Positions 42,311 to 52,198 of a DNA stretch of 64,000 bases are shown piece by piece (within the stretch, counting starts at the first letter, position 1; the number at the start of each line of letters is the position of its first letter). The translations under genes and the position numbers were made by a program. Below the pieces are notes generated by a model, which saw nothing but the letters and a program-made list of their open reading frames with translations, ran no database searches and had not been told where the DNA came from. Origin of the DNA: Burkholderiales bacterium (GTDB taxonomy: Bacteria; Pseudomonadota; Gammaproteobacteria; Burkholderiales; Nitrosomonadaceae); assembly GCA_015075225.1 (NCBI GenBank), contig JABTUQ010000003.1:186001-250000 (forward strand). Reading direction: 5' to 3'.

Positions 42311-43225
42311 TTACGAAACAGTATCGGCCATGGTGACAGGCTTGATTTCGTGGTGTTTTACCTGTGAACGCTTGCCGATGGCGACGATGGCAACCACGAG
42401 GGTGGCTACCAGCCAAGTCATGAAATCAGCATGTTCTCCCAGTATCAGCACGGAAGCGATGATAGTCAGGAATGGTTGCAGCAGCTGGGTCTGGCTTACC
42501 TTGGAGATGCCGCCCAGAGCGAGCCCGTGGTACCAGGGAAAAAAGCCGAGGTATTGGCTGATGGCGGTGAGGTAAAGAAATCCCAGCAAGGGTTCAAGCG
42601 GTAAATCCAGTGTTGCCGGTGCGTAATGGATGGTCGGGACAATCAGAACCGGGAAAGAAAATACCAGCGCCCACGAAATCACCTGCGGGCCACCCAGTGT
42701 TTTGGATAATCGCGCTCCTTCCGCGTAGCTGACACTGGCACAGACAATGGAGCCGAACAGGGCAAGATCCGCTATGTGGAGCGTGCCACCCGCCCGATTG
42801 AGCGAATACCCGACAACCAATCCGGCACCGGCCAGCGCAAACAGCCAGAATCTCGCGGACGGGCGTTCGCCGGAAAACAGGGCGGCTGCTACCGCAGTGG
42901 CTAGTGGGAGAATACCGAGCACGACACCGCCATGCGAGGCATCGACATACAGCATTGCCCAGGCAGCCAGTAACGGGAAACCGATGACGGCTCCGGCTGC
43001 AACGATGATGAGCCCCCTGGCTTCATCACGGGTTGGCAGACGCTGTCGTGTAGACCATAAAAAAATGGATGCCAGCACCGCAGCGCCTGTTCCCCGACCC
43101 AGCGCTACAAAAACGGGATCAAACACGCTCAGTGCTACTCGCATGGCTGGAAGTGTGATCGCAAATGCGGTTACTGCGATGATCCCGTATATATAGCCGA
43201 GATTTTCATTATGCGAGTGAGTCAT
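42311..43225 (-). CDS. EamA/DMT-family membrane transporter
   Basis: A ten-helix membrane protein made of two EamA repeats (about 10-140 and 150-285). The start at 43225 gives MTHSHNENLGYIYGIIAVTA; the open frame upstream lacks a good start. Typical segments are GRGTGAAVLASIFLW, ALFGSIVCASVSYAEGARLS, and the C-terminal-repeat stretch LGGISKVSQTQLLQPFLTII. Substrates of the family include amino acids and metabolites; none can be named. It is probably co-transcribed with the acetyltransferase downstream. Confidence 0.88.
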   Translation of the reverse strand: MTHSHNENLGYIYGIIAVTAFAITLPAMRVALSVFDPVFVALGRGTGAAVLASIFLWSTRQRLPTRDEARGLIIVAAGAVIGFPLLAAWAMLYVDASHGGVVLGILPLATAVAAALFSGERPSARFWLFALAGAGLVVGYSLNRAGGTLHIADLALFGSIVCASVSYAEGARLSKTLGGPQVISWALVFSFPVLIVPTIHYAPATLDLPLEPLLGFLYLTAISQYLGFFPWYHGLALGGISKVSQTQLLQPFLTIIASVLILGEHADFMTWLVATLVVAIVAIGKRSQVKHHEIKPVTMADTVS

Positions 43226-43272
43226 GGCAGATGGATTGGAGTAGGGGGAGTTTTTCCGGTCTGGTTCGTGGT

Positions 43273-44637
43273 TCAATGTCCGGCAATGGTCATGCGTTCG
43301 ATCAGCAATGAGCCGCACTGGCGCGAGCCGCGCACGATGGTATCGCTGCCAAGAGCGATGATGCCGGACAGCATGTCTTTCAGATTGCCAGCGATGGTGA
43401 TTTCTTCCACCGGGTGGCTGATTTCCCCATTTTCCACCCAGAATCCGGCTGCGCCCTGGGAATAATCCCCGGTGACAAGATTGACACCGTGGCCGAGCAG
43501 TTCAGTCACCAGCAAACCTTTGTTCATCTTTTTCAGCAGGGCATCGAAAGAGAGGGGGGCATCATTTTCCACGATCAGGTTATGGTTGCCGCCTGCATTG
43601 CCGGTGGAATGCATGCCGAGCTTGCGCGCGGTGTAACTGCCCAGAAAATAGCCCCGCACGATGCCATTCTCTACTACCAGTGCACGGGTTGCCACACCTT
43701 CATCATCAAACGCGCAGCTGGCCAGTCCTCTTGGCAGGTGTGGCAGCTCGCTGATCTGGAGCGTGGCTGGAAATATCTGTTTGCCGATGCTGTCCAGCAG
43801 GAAGGAGGATTTGCGGTAAAGGCTGCCACCGCTGATTGCCTGGACAAAATAGCCAATCAGGCTGGAAGCAACGGTGGATTCGAACAGCACGGGTACTTCA
43901 CAGGTGGCGATTTTTTTTGCACCCAGGCGGGCCAGGCTGCGCATACCGGCTTTTTTGCCAATTTCTGCAATGGCTTCCAGATCACCTGCTGCACGCGCAA
44001 CGCTGTACCAGTAATCGCGCTGCATGTTGCTTTGCTCCCCAGCGATGACAGCGCAACTGATGCTATGGCGTGATAGCGGATAGCCTGCGCAAAACCCGAG
44101 GCTGTTGGCGTAAATAAATTGGGAGGTACCGGCAGATACACTGGCACCTTCGGAATTGGTGATGCGCTTGTCGGTAGCCAGTGCTACGGCTTCACACTGG
44201 CGCGCCAGCTCGATGGCTTCTTCCACCGGCAATTCCCACGGGTGATAAAGATCGAGATCCGGAAAGGAAGTTGCCAGCAAATCCTGATCAGCCAGACCGG
44301 CATAAATATCGTCTGCGGTATAGCGGGCGATGGACAAGGCCGCCGAGACTGTATCCCGGATTGCCTGCGGGGAAAAATCCGAGCTGCTGGCATTGCCCCG
44401 TTTGTGCCCGATATGGACAGTGACGGAGAGGCCTTTGTCGCGCGTGTATTCGATGGTTTCGACTTCGCCCTGGCGCACAGTCACATTCTGGCCGGAGCCT
44501 TCGGAAACATTCATATCGCAGGCATCCGCTCCGCCCTTGCGGGCCAGTATCAGCACGTCATCAGCAATCTGCTGCAGGGTTTCGGAGGAGTAGGAAAAAG
44601 AAGCCTGTTTTTCAACTGGGTGGTTTGAGATATCCAT
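43273..44637 (-). CDS. pmbA: Metalloprotease PmbA/TldE
   Basis: PmbA (TldE) works with TldD in peptide maturation and degradation, for example of microcins and the CcdA antitoxin in E. coli. The 454-residue product contains TVRQGEVETIEYTRDKGLSV, NSEGASVSAGTSQFIYANSL, GSLYRKSSFLLDSIGKQIFP and DYSQGAAGFWVENGEISHPV. TldE-type subunits do not hold the zinc site found in TldD. The divergent neighbour is darP, a common pairing. Confidence 0.94.
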   Translation of the reverse strand: MDISNHPVEKQASFSYSSETLQQIADDVLILARKGGADACDMNVSEGSGQNVTVRQGEVETIEYTRDKGLSVTVHIGHKRGNASSSDFSPQAIRDTVSAALSIARYTADDIYAGLADQDLLATSFPDLDLYHPWELPVEEAIELARQCEAVALATDKRITNSEGASVSAGTSQFIYANSLGFCAGYPLSRHSISCAVIAGEQSNMQRDYWYSVARAAGDLEAIAEIGKKAGMRSLARLGAKKIATCEVPVLFESTVASSLIGYFVQAISGGSLYRKSSFLLDSIGKQIFPATLQISELPHLPRGLASCAFDDEGVATRALVVENGIVRGYFLGSYTARKLGMHSTGNAGGNHNLIVENDAPLSFDALLKKMNKGLLVTELLGHGVNLVTGDYSQGAAGFWVENGEISHPVEEITIAGNLKDMLSGIIALGSDTIVRGSRQCGSLLIERMTIAGH

Positions 44638-44836
44638 GGCGTAAATGGGCAGGAAGTCGTTCGTTATTGTCGGAGTAGCTAATCGTTACCAGGCCGGGGT
44701 TGGCCGGAAATGGTGGAAAGAGATCGAGAAATCAGCCCGGAAGCCATTTTTCGGTGCGAGTGCCCGGTTCAGTGCGTCCCGCTTTTCAAAGCAGGTTATG
44801 ATAACAGTTTGTTGACTATTCCCGATACGAGTGACT

Positions 44837-45367
44837 ATGTCCGATCATTCCCAGGCAGAAAATCAGCCCGATTCCGGATTTGAGCCCCAGCCCAGTAAAA
44901 CCCGCATTAAACAGGAAATGCACGCTTTGCAGGATTTGGGCGAGCGGCTGATAGGGCTGGAACCTGCCCGCATTGCCGAGCTGGATTTGCCCGAAAAGCT
45001 GGTGGATGCATTGCGTGAAATCCGCAAGATCACCAGCCATGGCGCACGCCGCAGACAGTTGCAGCTCATCGGCAAGCTGATGCGCACCATTGATCCCCAG
45101 CCTGTTGAAGCCAGACTGGATGCCTGGCAGCATACCGGCCAGCGCCATACCGCCTGGCTGCATCAACTGGAACGATGGCGCGATCGTCTTACCAGTGATG
45201 AAACAGCGGTGACCGAATTCATGCAAACCTACCCGGAGGCCGATGCCGGGCAATTGCGCACCTTATTGCGCAACGCCGAAAAGGAAAAACTGGCAGGCAA
45301 GCCACCCAAAAGTTATCGTGCTCTGTTTCAACTGCTGCGGCAGATTGTTCCGGAAATGAAGGGGTAG
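44837..45367 (+). CDS. darP: Ribosome-associated protein DarP (YjgA, DUF615)
   Basis: The 176-residue alpha-helical protein belongs to the YjgA family, associated with late 50S ribosome assembly. It contains PSKTRIKQEMHALQDLGERL, LPEKLVDALREIRKITSHGA, RRRQLQLIGKLMRTID and KPPKSYRALFQLLRQIV, all family hallmarks. ATG 44837 is preferred to GTG 44831. It is divergent from pmbA, as in many proteobacteria. Confidence 0.92.
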   Translation: MSDHSQAENQPDSGFEPQPSKTRIKQEMHALQDLGERLIGLEPARIAELDLPEKLVDALREIRKITSHGARRRQLQLIGKLMRTIDPQPVEARLDAWQHTGQRHTAWLHQLERWRDRLTSDETAVTEFMQTYPEADAGQLRTLLRNAEKEKLAGKPPKSYRALFQLLRQIVPEMKG

Positions 45368-45453
45368 AGAGTACGGTACTACGGAAGGCTGGTGATTCTG
45401 GTATGGCTCATGAAAGTTTGAATTTATTGTGTATATGTTGGAGGGTTTGATTT

Positions 45454-45855
45454 ATGTGGTTGAAATGGATTGTTTGTTCAATATTTTCCGTACTAATGGC
45501 CTTGCCGCTGGTATCCGTTGCGCAATCAGCAGGAGCCGGAAACAGTGTCGGCGCCAGTGCCAGTACCAATACGCGATGCAAGGGTTGCCTGTGTCCGGGA
45601 AATCCCTGCCAGCTTTGTCCGCTACCGCCGCACACGGATGACCCGGTGCCGGAAAACGAGCCTGTAACCTGTCGTCTGATTCGTGAAGCCGTGCCACCGG
45701 CACCCTTCCTGCCGGGAGAAAACGAATATTTCCCCAATCTGGATAAATCAACCATGGTCTGTATCCGCAGTGGCGGAGATGTCATCCGCAACACTCGCCG
45801 TGCCGAGGGGTATCCAGCCCGGGTTTATTGCAAGCCTGATCTGTCCCGCCGTTGA
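45454..45855 (+). CDS. Small secreted cysteine-rich protein
   Basis: The 133-residue product has a clear signal peptide (WIVCSIFSVLMALPLVSVAQ) and a segment rich in Cys and Pro (RCKGCLCPGNPCQLCPLPPH), then a compact tail with two more Cys. Eight cysteines in the mature part suggest disulfides or metal binding. No family is recognised. It ends 21 bases before xthA. Confidence 0.65.
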   Translation: MWLKWIVCSIFSVLMALPLVSVAQSAGAGNSVGASASTNTRCKGCLCPGNPCQLCPLPPHTDDPVPENEPVTCRLIREAVPPAPFLPGENEYFPNLDKSTMVCIRSGGDVIRNTRRAEGYPARVYCKPDLSRR

Positions 45856-45876
45856 ACACCCGCTTCCCGCTATCGC

Positions 45877-46650
45877 ATGAGAATTGTCACTTTGAATCTG
45901 AATGGCCTGCGCTCGGCAACCAGCAAGGGATTTTTCGACTGGCTGCCCCGGCAGGAGGCGGATGTGATCTGTGTGCAGGAGCTGAAAGCGCAGCAGGGGG
46001 ATATTCACGGCATCATGCGTGCCCCCAATGGCTACACCGGTTATTTCCACTGCGCCGAGAAAAAGGGGTACAGCGGGGTGGGGCTTTACACCCGCCGCTC
46101 CCCCGATCAGATCATGGAGGGAACCGGTATCCCCGAAATTGATGCAGAAGGACGTTATCTGAGAGCGGATTTCGGCAATTTGTCCATCATTTCGCTTTAT
46201 CTCCCTTCTGGTTCCAGTGGAGAACATCGTCAGGCAGCCAAATTTTTCTTCATGGAACATTTTTTTCCGCTGTTGCAATCGTTGGCTGGGTGTGGCCGCG
46301 AGGTGCTGCTGTGTGGGGACTGGAATATCGCGCATAAGGAAATCGACCTCAAGAACTGGCGTTCCAATCAGAAAAATTCCGGATTCCTGCCGGAAGAACG
46401 CGCTTGGCTTTCCACCGTATTTGATGAGCTGAAACTGGTGGATGTGTTCCGCAAGATCAATCCGGCACCGGATCAATATACCTGGTGGTCCAATCGGGGC
46501 CAGGCATGGGCGAAGAACGTCGGCTGGCGGATTGATTACCAGATCGCCACGCCGGGGCTGGCAGGCAAGGCTACTGTTGCCTCGATTTACAAAGATGAGC
46601 GTTTTTCCGATCACGCTCCATTGATCATCGACTACGACTTCAATCCATGA
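45877..46650 (+). CDS. xthA: Exodeoxyribonuclease III
   Basis: This base-excision-repair AP endonuclease has the EEP-fold motifs in order: MRIVTLNLNGLRSATSKGF, VICVQELKAQ with the metal-binding Glu, GYSGVGLYTR, GDWNIAHKEIDLKNW, WRIDYQIATPGL and FSDHAPLIIDYDF. Length is 257 residues. It overlaps the next gene by four bases (ATGA). Its repair partner nth in this window appears damaged. Confidence 0.95.
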   Translation: MRIVTLNLNGLRSATSKGFFDWLPRQEADVICVQELKAQQGDIHGIMRAPNGYTGYFHCAEKKGYSGVGLYTRRSPDQIMEGTGIPEIDAEGRYLRADFGNLSIISLYLPSGSSGEHRQAAKFFFMEHFFPLLQSLAGCGREVLLCGDWNIAHKEIDLKNWRSNQKNSGFLPEERAWLSTVFDELKLVDVFRKINPAPDQYTWWSNRGQAWAKNVGWRIDYQIATPGLAGKATVASIYKDERFSDHAPLIIDYDFNP

Positions 46651-48005
46651 AACCGGGCGCATGCATCAGCTGGCTGCATGCACTGCGTATCTACCTCCAC
46701 CCGCGAGTGGCCGGGATGCTGCTGCTGGGATTTTCTGCCGGGTTGCCGATGCTGCTGGTGCTCGGCACGTTGTCCTTCTGGCTGCGCGAGGCGGGAATTG
46801 ATCGCGCTACGATCGGCCATTTGAGCTGGGTGGGGCTGGCTTATGGCTTCAAATGGGTGTGGTCGCCACTGGTAGACCGGATGCCGCTGCCGCTGCTGAC
46901 CCGCTGGCTGGGGCGCCGCCGTGCCTGGCTGTTTTTGTCACAACTGCTGATTGGCATCGCACTGATCGGCATGGCCAATACCGATCCGGCCGAAAATTTA
47001 TCAAATCTGGTGATTTTTGCCATGATTGTGGCGTTTGCTTCCGCTACACAGGACATCGCGCTGGACGCCTATCGCATCGAAGCGGTGGCATTACGGCTGC
47101 AGGGTGCAATGGCGGCAACCTATCAGGCAGGCTATCGGCTGGCGATGATTCTGGCTTCTGCGGGTGTGCTGTGGATTGCAGCAGCACTGGATACCTCACC
47201 TGGGGAATACAGCGCCTTTTCCTGGCAAATGGCGTATGGATTCATGGCTGGCTGCATGCTGATCGGGATCATTACCACACTGCTGATCCGCGAACCGGAA
47301 GTGTTGGTGGATCAATCCCCTTCTGCGAGCGCGAATGATGCATCCGGATTGCTTGCCTGGCTACAGAGTGCCGTGGTGGCACCGTTTCGTGACTTTATCG
47401 TGCGTTATGGCTATCACGCACTGCTGATACTGGCGCTGATCGCCGTATACCGAATTTCGGATGTGGTCATGGGCATCATGAGCAATCCGTTTTATGTGGA
47501 TATGGGTTATACCAAGGATGAAGTGGCCACGATTTCCAAAGTGTATGGCGTGATCATGACTATTCTGGGAGCAGCTATTGGTGGCGTGCTGATTGCCAGA
47601 ATGGGCGTGATCCGTACCCTGTTTCTGGGTGCGGTATTGTCCGCTGCCACCAATCTGTTGTTCGTATGGCTGGCTGGCCGGGGGCACGATGTGAACGGAC
47701 TGATCTTCACCATTTCCGCCGATAACCTCTCGGCAGGAATCGCATCCTCCGCTTTCGTTGCTTACCTTTCCGGATTGACACACGCCGCCTATTCCGCCAC
47801 CCAGTACGCATTGTTCAGCTCCGTCATGCTGCTGTTGCCGAAATTCATCGCCGGTTTTAGTGGTGAATTCGTTGATGCCTATGGCTATGAACTGTTTTTT
47901 ACCGGTACTGCGCTGCTAGGCATGCCGGTATTGGTACTGGTATGGAAAGCAGGGCGGATTGATTTTGCGAAAACAGCCGAAGAACCGGAAAAAACCAGTC
48001 ATTGA
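46647..48005 (+). CDS. ampG: AmpG-like MFS permease (anhydromuropeptide uptake)
   Basis: A 452-residue major-facilitator protein with 12 hydrophobic segments. The segments LLLGFSAGLPMLLVLGTLSF, LSWVGLAYGFKWVWSPLVDR, and ATQDIALDAYRIEA are AmpG signatures. AmpG imports GlcNAc-anhydroMurNAc peptides released by lytic transglycosylases. With ampD and mpl in the window the recycling route is well represented. Confidence 0.88.
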   Translation: MKPGACISWLHALRIYLHPRVAGMLLLGFSAGLPMLLVLGTLSFWLREAGIDRATIGHLSWVGLAYGFKWVWSPLVDRMPLPLLTRWLGRRRAWLFLSQLLIGIALIGMANTDPAENLSNLVIFAMIVAFASATQDIALDAYRIEAVALRLQGAMAATYQAGYRLAMILASAGVLWIAAALDTSPGEYSAFSWQMAYGFMAGCMLIGIITTLLIREPEVLVDQSPSASANDASGLLAWLQSAVVAPFRDFIVRYGYHALLILALIAVYRISDVVMGIMSNPFYVDMGYTKDEVATISKVYGVIMTILGAAIGGVLIARMGVIRTLFLGAVLSAATNLLFVWLAGRGHDVNGLIFTISADNLSAGIASSAFVAYLSGLTHAAYSATQYALFSSVMLLLPKFIAGFSGEFVDAYGYELFFTGTALLGMPVLVLVWKAGRIDFAKTAEEPEKTSH

Positions 48006-48075
48006 CGGAGGAAAGGTATGTTTCATTGCATGTCTGCTGGCACGTTTCCTGTTTCATTAACCTGACTAAAGCGCT

Positions 48076-49722
48076 ATGTTCCTTGCCGGTACTTACCTGA
48101 TTGCCGCCTTCCTCGGCGGATATTTTGCACGCATGCTGAAGCTGCCGCCGTTGCTCGGTTTTCTGGTGGCGGGATTTGTGCTGAAAGCAATGGATGTACC
48201 CGGTCACCCGTTGGTCGATTCACTGGCCAATCTCGGTGTCACGCTAATGTTATTCGTCGTCGGGCTGGAGCTGGACATTCGCCAATTGCTGCGGCGTGAA
48301 GTCTGGCTGACAACGATGGCACAGACTGCAGTGTTGGTGGTATTGGGCATTGCACTGTTCAATGGATTGATGCTTCTGGGGCTGGGCCTGCTGGCAAATA
48401 CCGGCCTGGAAAGCTGGTTGCCGATTGCGCTGGCATTGAGTTTCTCCAGTACCGTATTCGTCATCAAGGTGCTGGAAGAGCGCAATGAGGCGCGTTCGCG
48501 CTATGGTCAGATCGCCATTGGCATTCTGGTGATGCAGGATTTGATTGCCGTGATGTATGTTGCCGTGTCGTCCGGGGAGCTGCCGTCGCTTTGGTCGATC
48601 ACATTGTTTCTGTTGTTACCGGCGCGCAAGCTGTTTGTTTCAATTTGGAAACACATGGGACACGGCGAAATGTTGGTATTGCTGACGATGGTGCTGGCGA
48701 TCGAGCCGGGCTACCTTTTGTTTGAATCGGTCGGGTTAAAAGGGGATTTGGGAGCCGTTGCCATGGGCATGCTCATGGCCTCTCATCCTCGTGCACACGA
48801 ACTGGCTCATTCCATTTTTTCACTCAAGGAATTGCTGCTGGTCGCTTTCTTTCTGAGTATCGGCCTGCACGGACTACCCAGCTGGCCGCAGGTGGAGCTG
48901 GGGCTGTTGCTGTTATTGCTGCTGCCGTTGCAAGGTATTGGTTATTTTTTTCTGATTTCCCGGATGAAGATGCGCCGTCGCACGGCGGTGCTGACTGCGC
49001 TGATCATGACCAACAACTCCGAATTTGCGCTGGTTCTGGCGTCTACTGGAATTAGCGCGGGTGTGCTGGCATCTGAATGGTTGACGACGGTTTCGGTATC
49101 GGTTGCAGCCAGTTTTGTCATTGGTTCACTGGTCAATATGAAAGCGGAAGCGATTGCCGATGCTATCGAAAGGCGCTGGCCGGATACCGATCCGGATCGG
49201 CTGGATCCCAGCGAACAGCCCGTGCCGCTGGAAGGGATCGATGTGCTGGTGCTGGGCATGGGGCGCGTCGGACGCGCCTGTTACCAGCGGCTGGTGGAAT
49301 CGGGCTATATCGTGTTTAGTATCGAACACGATGTCGAACGGGTTGCGCAACTTAGGGATGAAGGCTTCAATGTACTTCATGGAGATGCGGTGGACGGAGA
49401 CCTGTGGCGCCGCCTGCAGTCTGTATCAACCTTGCGAAAGGTGATACTGGCCATGCCTTTTCACAATGCCAATCTGGATGCGCTGAGGGTTGCGCGTTTG
49501 CGTGGCTTCAAAGGCAGTGTGGCAGCCATTTGCCAATGGCCAGAGGAAATCGGGGAATTGCGTACCGCAGGAGCGAATGAAGTTGTTTACCTTTATACCG
49601 GTGCCGGGGCTGCTTTGGCGGATGCAGCCATGGGTGAACGCGCCCTCCTGCAAATCATGCAACAAGAAGAAGATTCACTGGAAGACGGGGTGGAGCTGGA
49701 GGGCGGAGCGGATTCCCGCTGA
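48076..49722 (+). CDS. CPA2-family cation:proton antiporter with TrkA-N domain
   Basis: An N-terminal antiporter domain of about 11-12 hydrophobic helices (LPPLLGFLVAGFVL, LANLGVTLMLFVVGLELDIR, PIALALSFSSTVFVIKVLEE) is followed by a cytosolic nucleotide-binding TrkA-N domain from about residue 390 (VLVLGMGRVGRACYQRL). The arrangement is that of KefB/KefC/YbaL. No separate KefF/KefG partner is adjacent. Length is 548 residues. The ion transported (K+ or Na+) is not determinable. Confidence 0.88.
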   Translation: MFLAGTYLIAAFLGGYFARMLKLPPLLGFLVAGFVLKAMDVPGHPLVDSLANLGVTLMLFVVGLELDIRQLLRREVWLTTMAQTAVLVVLGIALFNGLMLLGLGLLANTGLESWLPIALALSFSSTVFVIKVLEERNEARSRYGQIAIGILVMQDLIAVMYVAVSSGELPSLWSITLFLLLPARKLFVSIWKHMGHGEMLVLLTMVLAIEPGYLLFESVGLKGDLGAVAMGMLMASHPRAHELAHSIFSLKELLLVAFFLSIGLHGLPSWPQVELGLLLLLLLPLQGIGYFFLISRMKMRRRTAVLTALIMTNNSEFALVLASTGISAGVLASEWLTTVSVSVAASFVIGSLVNMKAEAIADAIERRWPDTDPDRLDPSEQPVPLEGIDVLVLGMGRVGRACYQRLVESGYIVFSIEHDVERVAQLRDEGFNVLHGDAVDGDLWRRLQSVSTLRKVILAMPFHNANLDALRVARLRGFKGSVAAICQWPEEIGELRTAGANEVVYLYTGAGAALADAAMGERALLQIMQQEEDSLEDGVELEGGADSR

Positions 49723-50106
49723 TTGGCAACTCCTTGTCTTCGGTAATAACAATCGCGACCACGAACCCGGATGCGGGGCATGTCCATGCAGGGCAACACA
49801 CGCTGAAGTATCCGGATTGGAACAATGCACCATTGTTCCTGTGATTCTGTTTTCCGAATATTGTGCAATCGGCAGGTAGGAGTTGATAAACTCAATTTTA
49901 TAATTGAAAACTATTCTTGTTTTTAATAGTATTCTCGATTTCCATTTTGGGAAGATTGTGGGAGTCGTATGAACGAGTTGCTTTTAATTTCTGTTGGGAT
50001 CTGGAAGCGGGGTAGTGAAGGTCGCTTCCGAGTATTTGGATTATTACCGAATTAAATTTGTGTATATCCGGTAAGTAAAGCGTAAAGCCGATGCGATGAC
50101 ATTGGT
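49723..50106. other. Gene-free AT-rich stretch before the porin gene
   Basis: No ORF or RNA gene is supported. The stretch contains an AT-rich imperfect dyad (CAATTTTATAATTG near 49892-49905) and runs of T. It probably carries the porin promoter, but no clear -35/-10 pair could be picked. Confidence 0.4.
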
Positions 50107-51513
50107 TTGAAAAACAGGAATATCTTTTTGAAATTCAAATTCTCTTTTTCGTATTTTTTGATCTGTCAAATTTTTCTGATTGTTTTTTTTCTGATTGTTG
50201 TCTCACCTGTAAGCGTGCAGGCAAAGAGCAACAATGCCCAGGATGCTGCAATTGCTGAACTCAAGGCAGCGGTACAGGCCTTGCAGGTAGAACAGATGAG
50301 AGCACAAGCCAGGATTGCAGAGCTTGAGGCAGCGCTGGTGCGACAGGATCAGGCGCGACAGGCGGTGACAACAAAGCAAGCACCTTCGACAGCTTCTGCA
50401 ACAACTCCTGTAGTATCGACTCAAGTATCAACGTCCACCACAACAACATCACCAGCTCAGGCCAGGATTGTTCCGGTTGCGGCGGATACCGGGGTGGTGG
50501 CGCTACCCTCTCGTTTTATGTTTTCTGGCGATATGCGCGTTCGCTACGAATCAAATTTCGGAGTCAAGGGGGTGCGTAATCGCGATCGAGGTGTTTTGCG
50601 CGCCCGCCTGCGTGCCGCCTATGCCGTGAATGACTGGCTGGCAGTTGGCGGACAACTGGCGACAGGTGATCCGGATGATCCCAATTCCACCGACATTACG
50701 TTATCTGGTTTTGATGACGATTTACAGGTGAGTCTGGATCAGGCTTACCTTCGTCTCGCTCCTGGAGATTTTCAGGCTTATCTTGGCAAATTTCCCCAGC
50801 CATTTGTCCGTACAGAGCTGGTGTGGGATGTTGATGTTTCACCACAAGGGGCCTCTGCAAGCTATGCAGCCTCCCTTGGGGATACAAAACTGAAGACCAG
50901 CGCTCTTTATTTCATCGTTGATGAGGCGGTTGCCGGCCCGGATAGCCGGATGATTGGCGGTCAAATCGCGATGGAAACGCCACCTGCATTTCTGCAGGGA
51001 GAGCTGGCTGTGGGGTATTACGATTATTCCCTGCGCAGTGTTGCCGGTGCTGCAGCAGGCGATTTTCGCTCCAATCAGCTTGTGAATGGGCGCTACCTCT
51101 CCGATTTTGATCTGTTGGATATAATCGCAGTTATGACATGGCGTGGATTTGGCGAGCGATGGCCAGTGCGGTTTATCGGGGATTATGTGCATAATTTTGG
51201 TGCTGCGACAAAGGCAAATACTGGCTTTGGCACCGATCTTCAGATTGGGCGTGCCAATCAGCAAGGGGATTGGCGCTTTACTTATGGCTATGCACAGACT
51301 GAAACAGATGCTGTTCTTGCTGCATTCAGTCATGACAATACCAATCAGGCAACCAACTATCTCCAGCATACGCTGGCGATTGATTACATTTTGCGCCCGA
51401 ATGTTGCATTAAACGCAACCTACTATCGCTATAGACAGAAAGATGTACCTGCCGGGTTTGAAACCCTTGGCTGGCAAAACCGGCTGCGCCTGAATTTTAT
51501 GGCTGGATTTTAG
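50107..51513 (+). CDS. Putative porin with N-terminal coiled coil
   Basis: The protein has a long hydrophobic signal (FLICQIFLIVFFLIVVSPVS), a coiled-coil segment (about residues 43-82; AIAELKAAVQALQVEQMRAQ), a Thr/Ser-rich linker and a beta-barrel domain. Barrel strands include FSGDMRVRYESNF, RARLRAAYAVNDWLAVGGQL, and the C-terminal LRLNFMAGF with a final Phe. It resembles putative porins of PF16930 type. The only in-frame start is TTG 50107 without a good RBS; ATGs at 50091 and 50096 are out of frame, so the start is uncertain. Length is about 468 residues. Confidence 0.78.
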   Translation: MKNRNIFLKFKFSFSYFLICQIFLIVFFLIVVSPVSVQAKSNNAQDAAIAELKAAVQALQVEQMRAQARIAELEAALVRQDQARQAVTTKQAPSTASATTPVVSTQVSTSTTTTSPAQARIVPVAADTGVVALPSRFMFSGDMRVRYESNFGVKGVRNRDRGVLRARLRAAYAVNDWLAVGGQLATGDPDDPNSTDITLSGFDDDLQVSLDQAYLRLAPGDFQAYLGKFPQPFVRTELVWDVDVSPQGASASYAASLGDTKLKTSALYFIVDEAVAGPDSRMIGGQIAMETPPAFLQGELAVGYYDYSLRSVAGAAAGDFRSNQLVNGRYLSDFDLLDIIAVMTWRGFGERWPVRFIGDYVHNFGAATKANTGFGTDLQIGRANQQGDWRFTYGYAQTETDAVLAAFSHDNTNQATNYLQHTLAIDYILRPNVALNATYYRYRQKDVPAGFETLGWQNRLRLNFMAGF

Positions 51514-51542
51514 GCAGGCTGGAAAATTGATGCATTCCTTTA

Positions 51543-52166
51543 TCAGGAACGCTGTGCGTGGCTGAAACGGTAGAACGCGAGGATACCGAAGAGATTGGGG
51601 AAGAACGTGACCTTGCCGTCATTGTTCATCACCCGCCGTTCCAGAATGTTGATCTGATGCTGCTGGCAGAGCTGTTCAAAGTCGTGCAGGGTGCAGAGAT
51701 GCACATTTGGCGTGTCGTACCACTGGTAGGGCAGGCTAGGCGAGACGGGCATATGGCCACGGACTACCTGCATGCGGTTTTTCCAGTAACCAAAGTTGGG
51801 GAAAGAAACGATCCCTTCCTTGCCGACACGCAATATCTCCCGGATGATGTATTCCGTGTTCTTCATGGCCTGCAGGGTCTGGGAAAGAATCACGTAATCG
51901 AACGAGGCATCCTCAAATCCGGATAAACCGGCTTCAAGGTCGTTCTGGATCACATTGATGCCATTTTTCATGCAGGCCAGTATGTTGTCGGCATCAATTT
52001 CCACGCCATAGCCGCGTGTGTCGAGTTTGCCCTTGAGGTAGTGCAGCAGTGTTCCATCGCCACAGCCCAGGTCAAGCACGCTGGATCCGGGCCTGATCCA
52101 GGCCGCAATGGTGGCAAAATCCGGCCGTAATGTCAGTGCCGATCTGCTGATTTCAGTGGTCATCAT
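51543..52166 (-). CDS. metW: Methionine biosynthesis protein MetW
   Basis: MetW is a SAM-methyltransferase-fold protein that supports MetX activity. It shows WIRPGSSVLDLGCGDGTLLH, GVEIDADNILACMKNGINVI, FDYVILSQTLQAM and GIVSFPNFGYWKNRMQV. Length is 207 residues. It follows metX by 32 bases in the same direction, the standard metXW arrangement. Confidence 0.94.
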   Translation of the reverse strand: MMTTEISRSALTLRPDFATIAAWIRPGSSVLDLGCGDGTLLHYLKGKLDTRGYGVEIDADNILACMKNGINVIQNDLEAGLSGFEDASFDYVILSQTLQAMKNTEYIIREILRVGKEGIVSFPNFGYWKNRMQVVRGHMPVSPSLPYQWYDTPNVHLCTLHDFEQLCQQHQINILERRVMNNDGKVTFFPNLFGILAFYRFSHAQRS

Positions 52167-52198
52167 GTCGAGTTAAAAATCCGTAGGCTGATGGTTGA

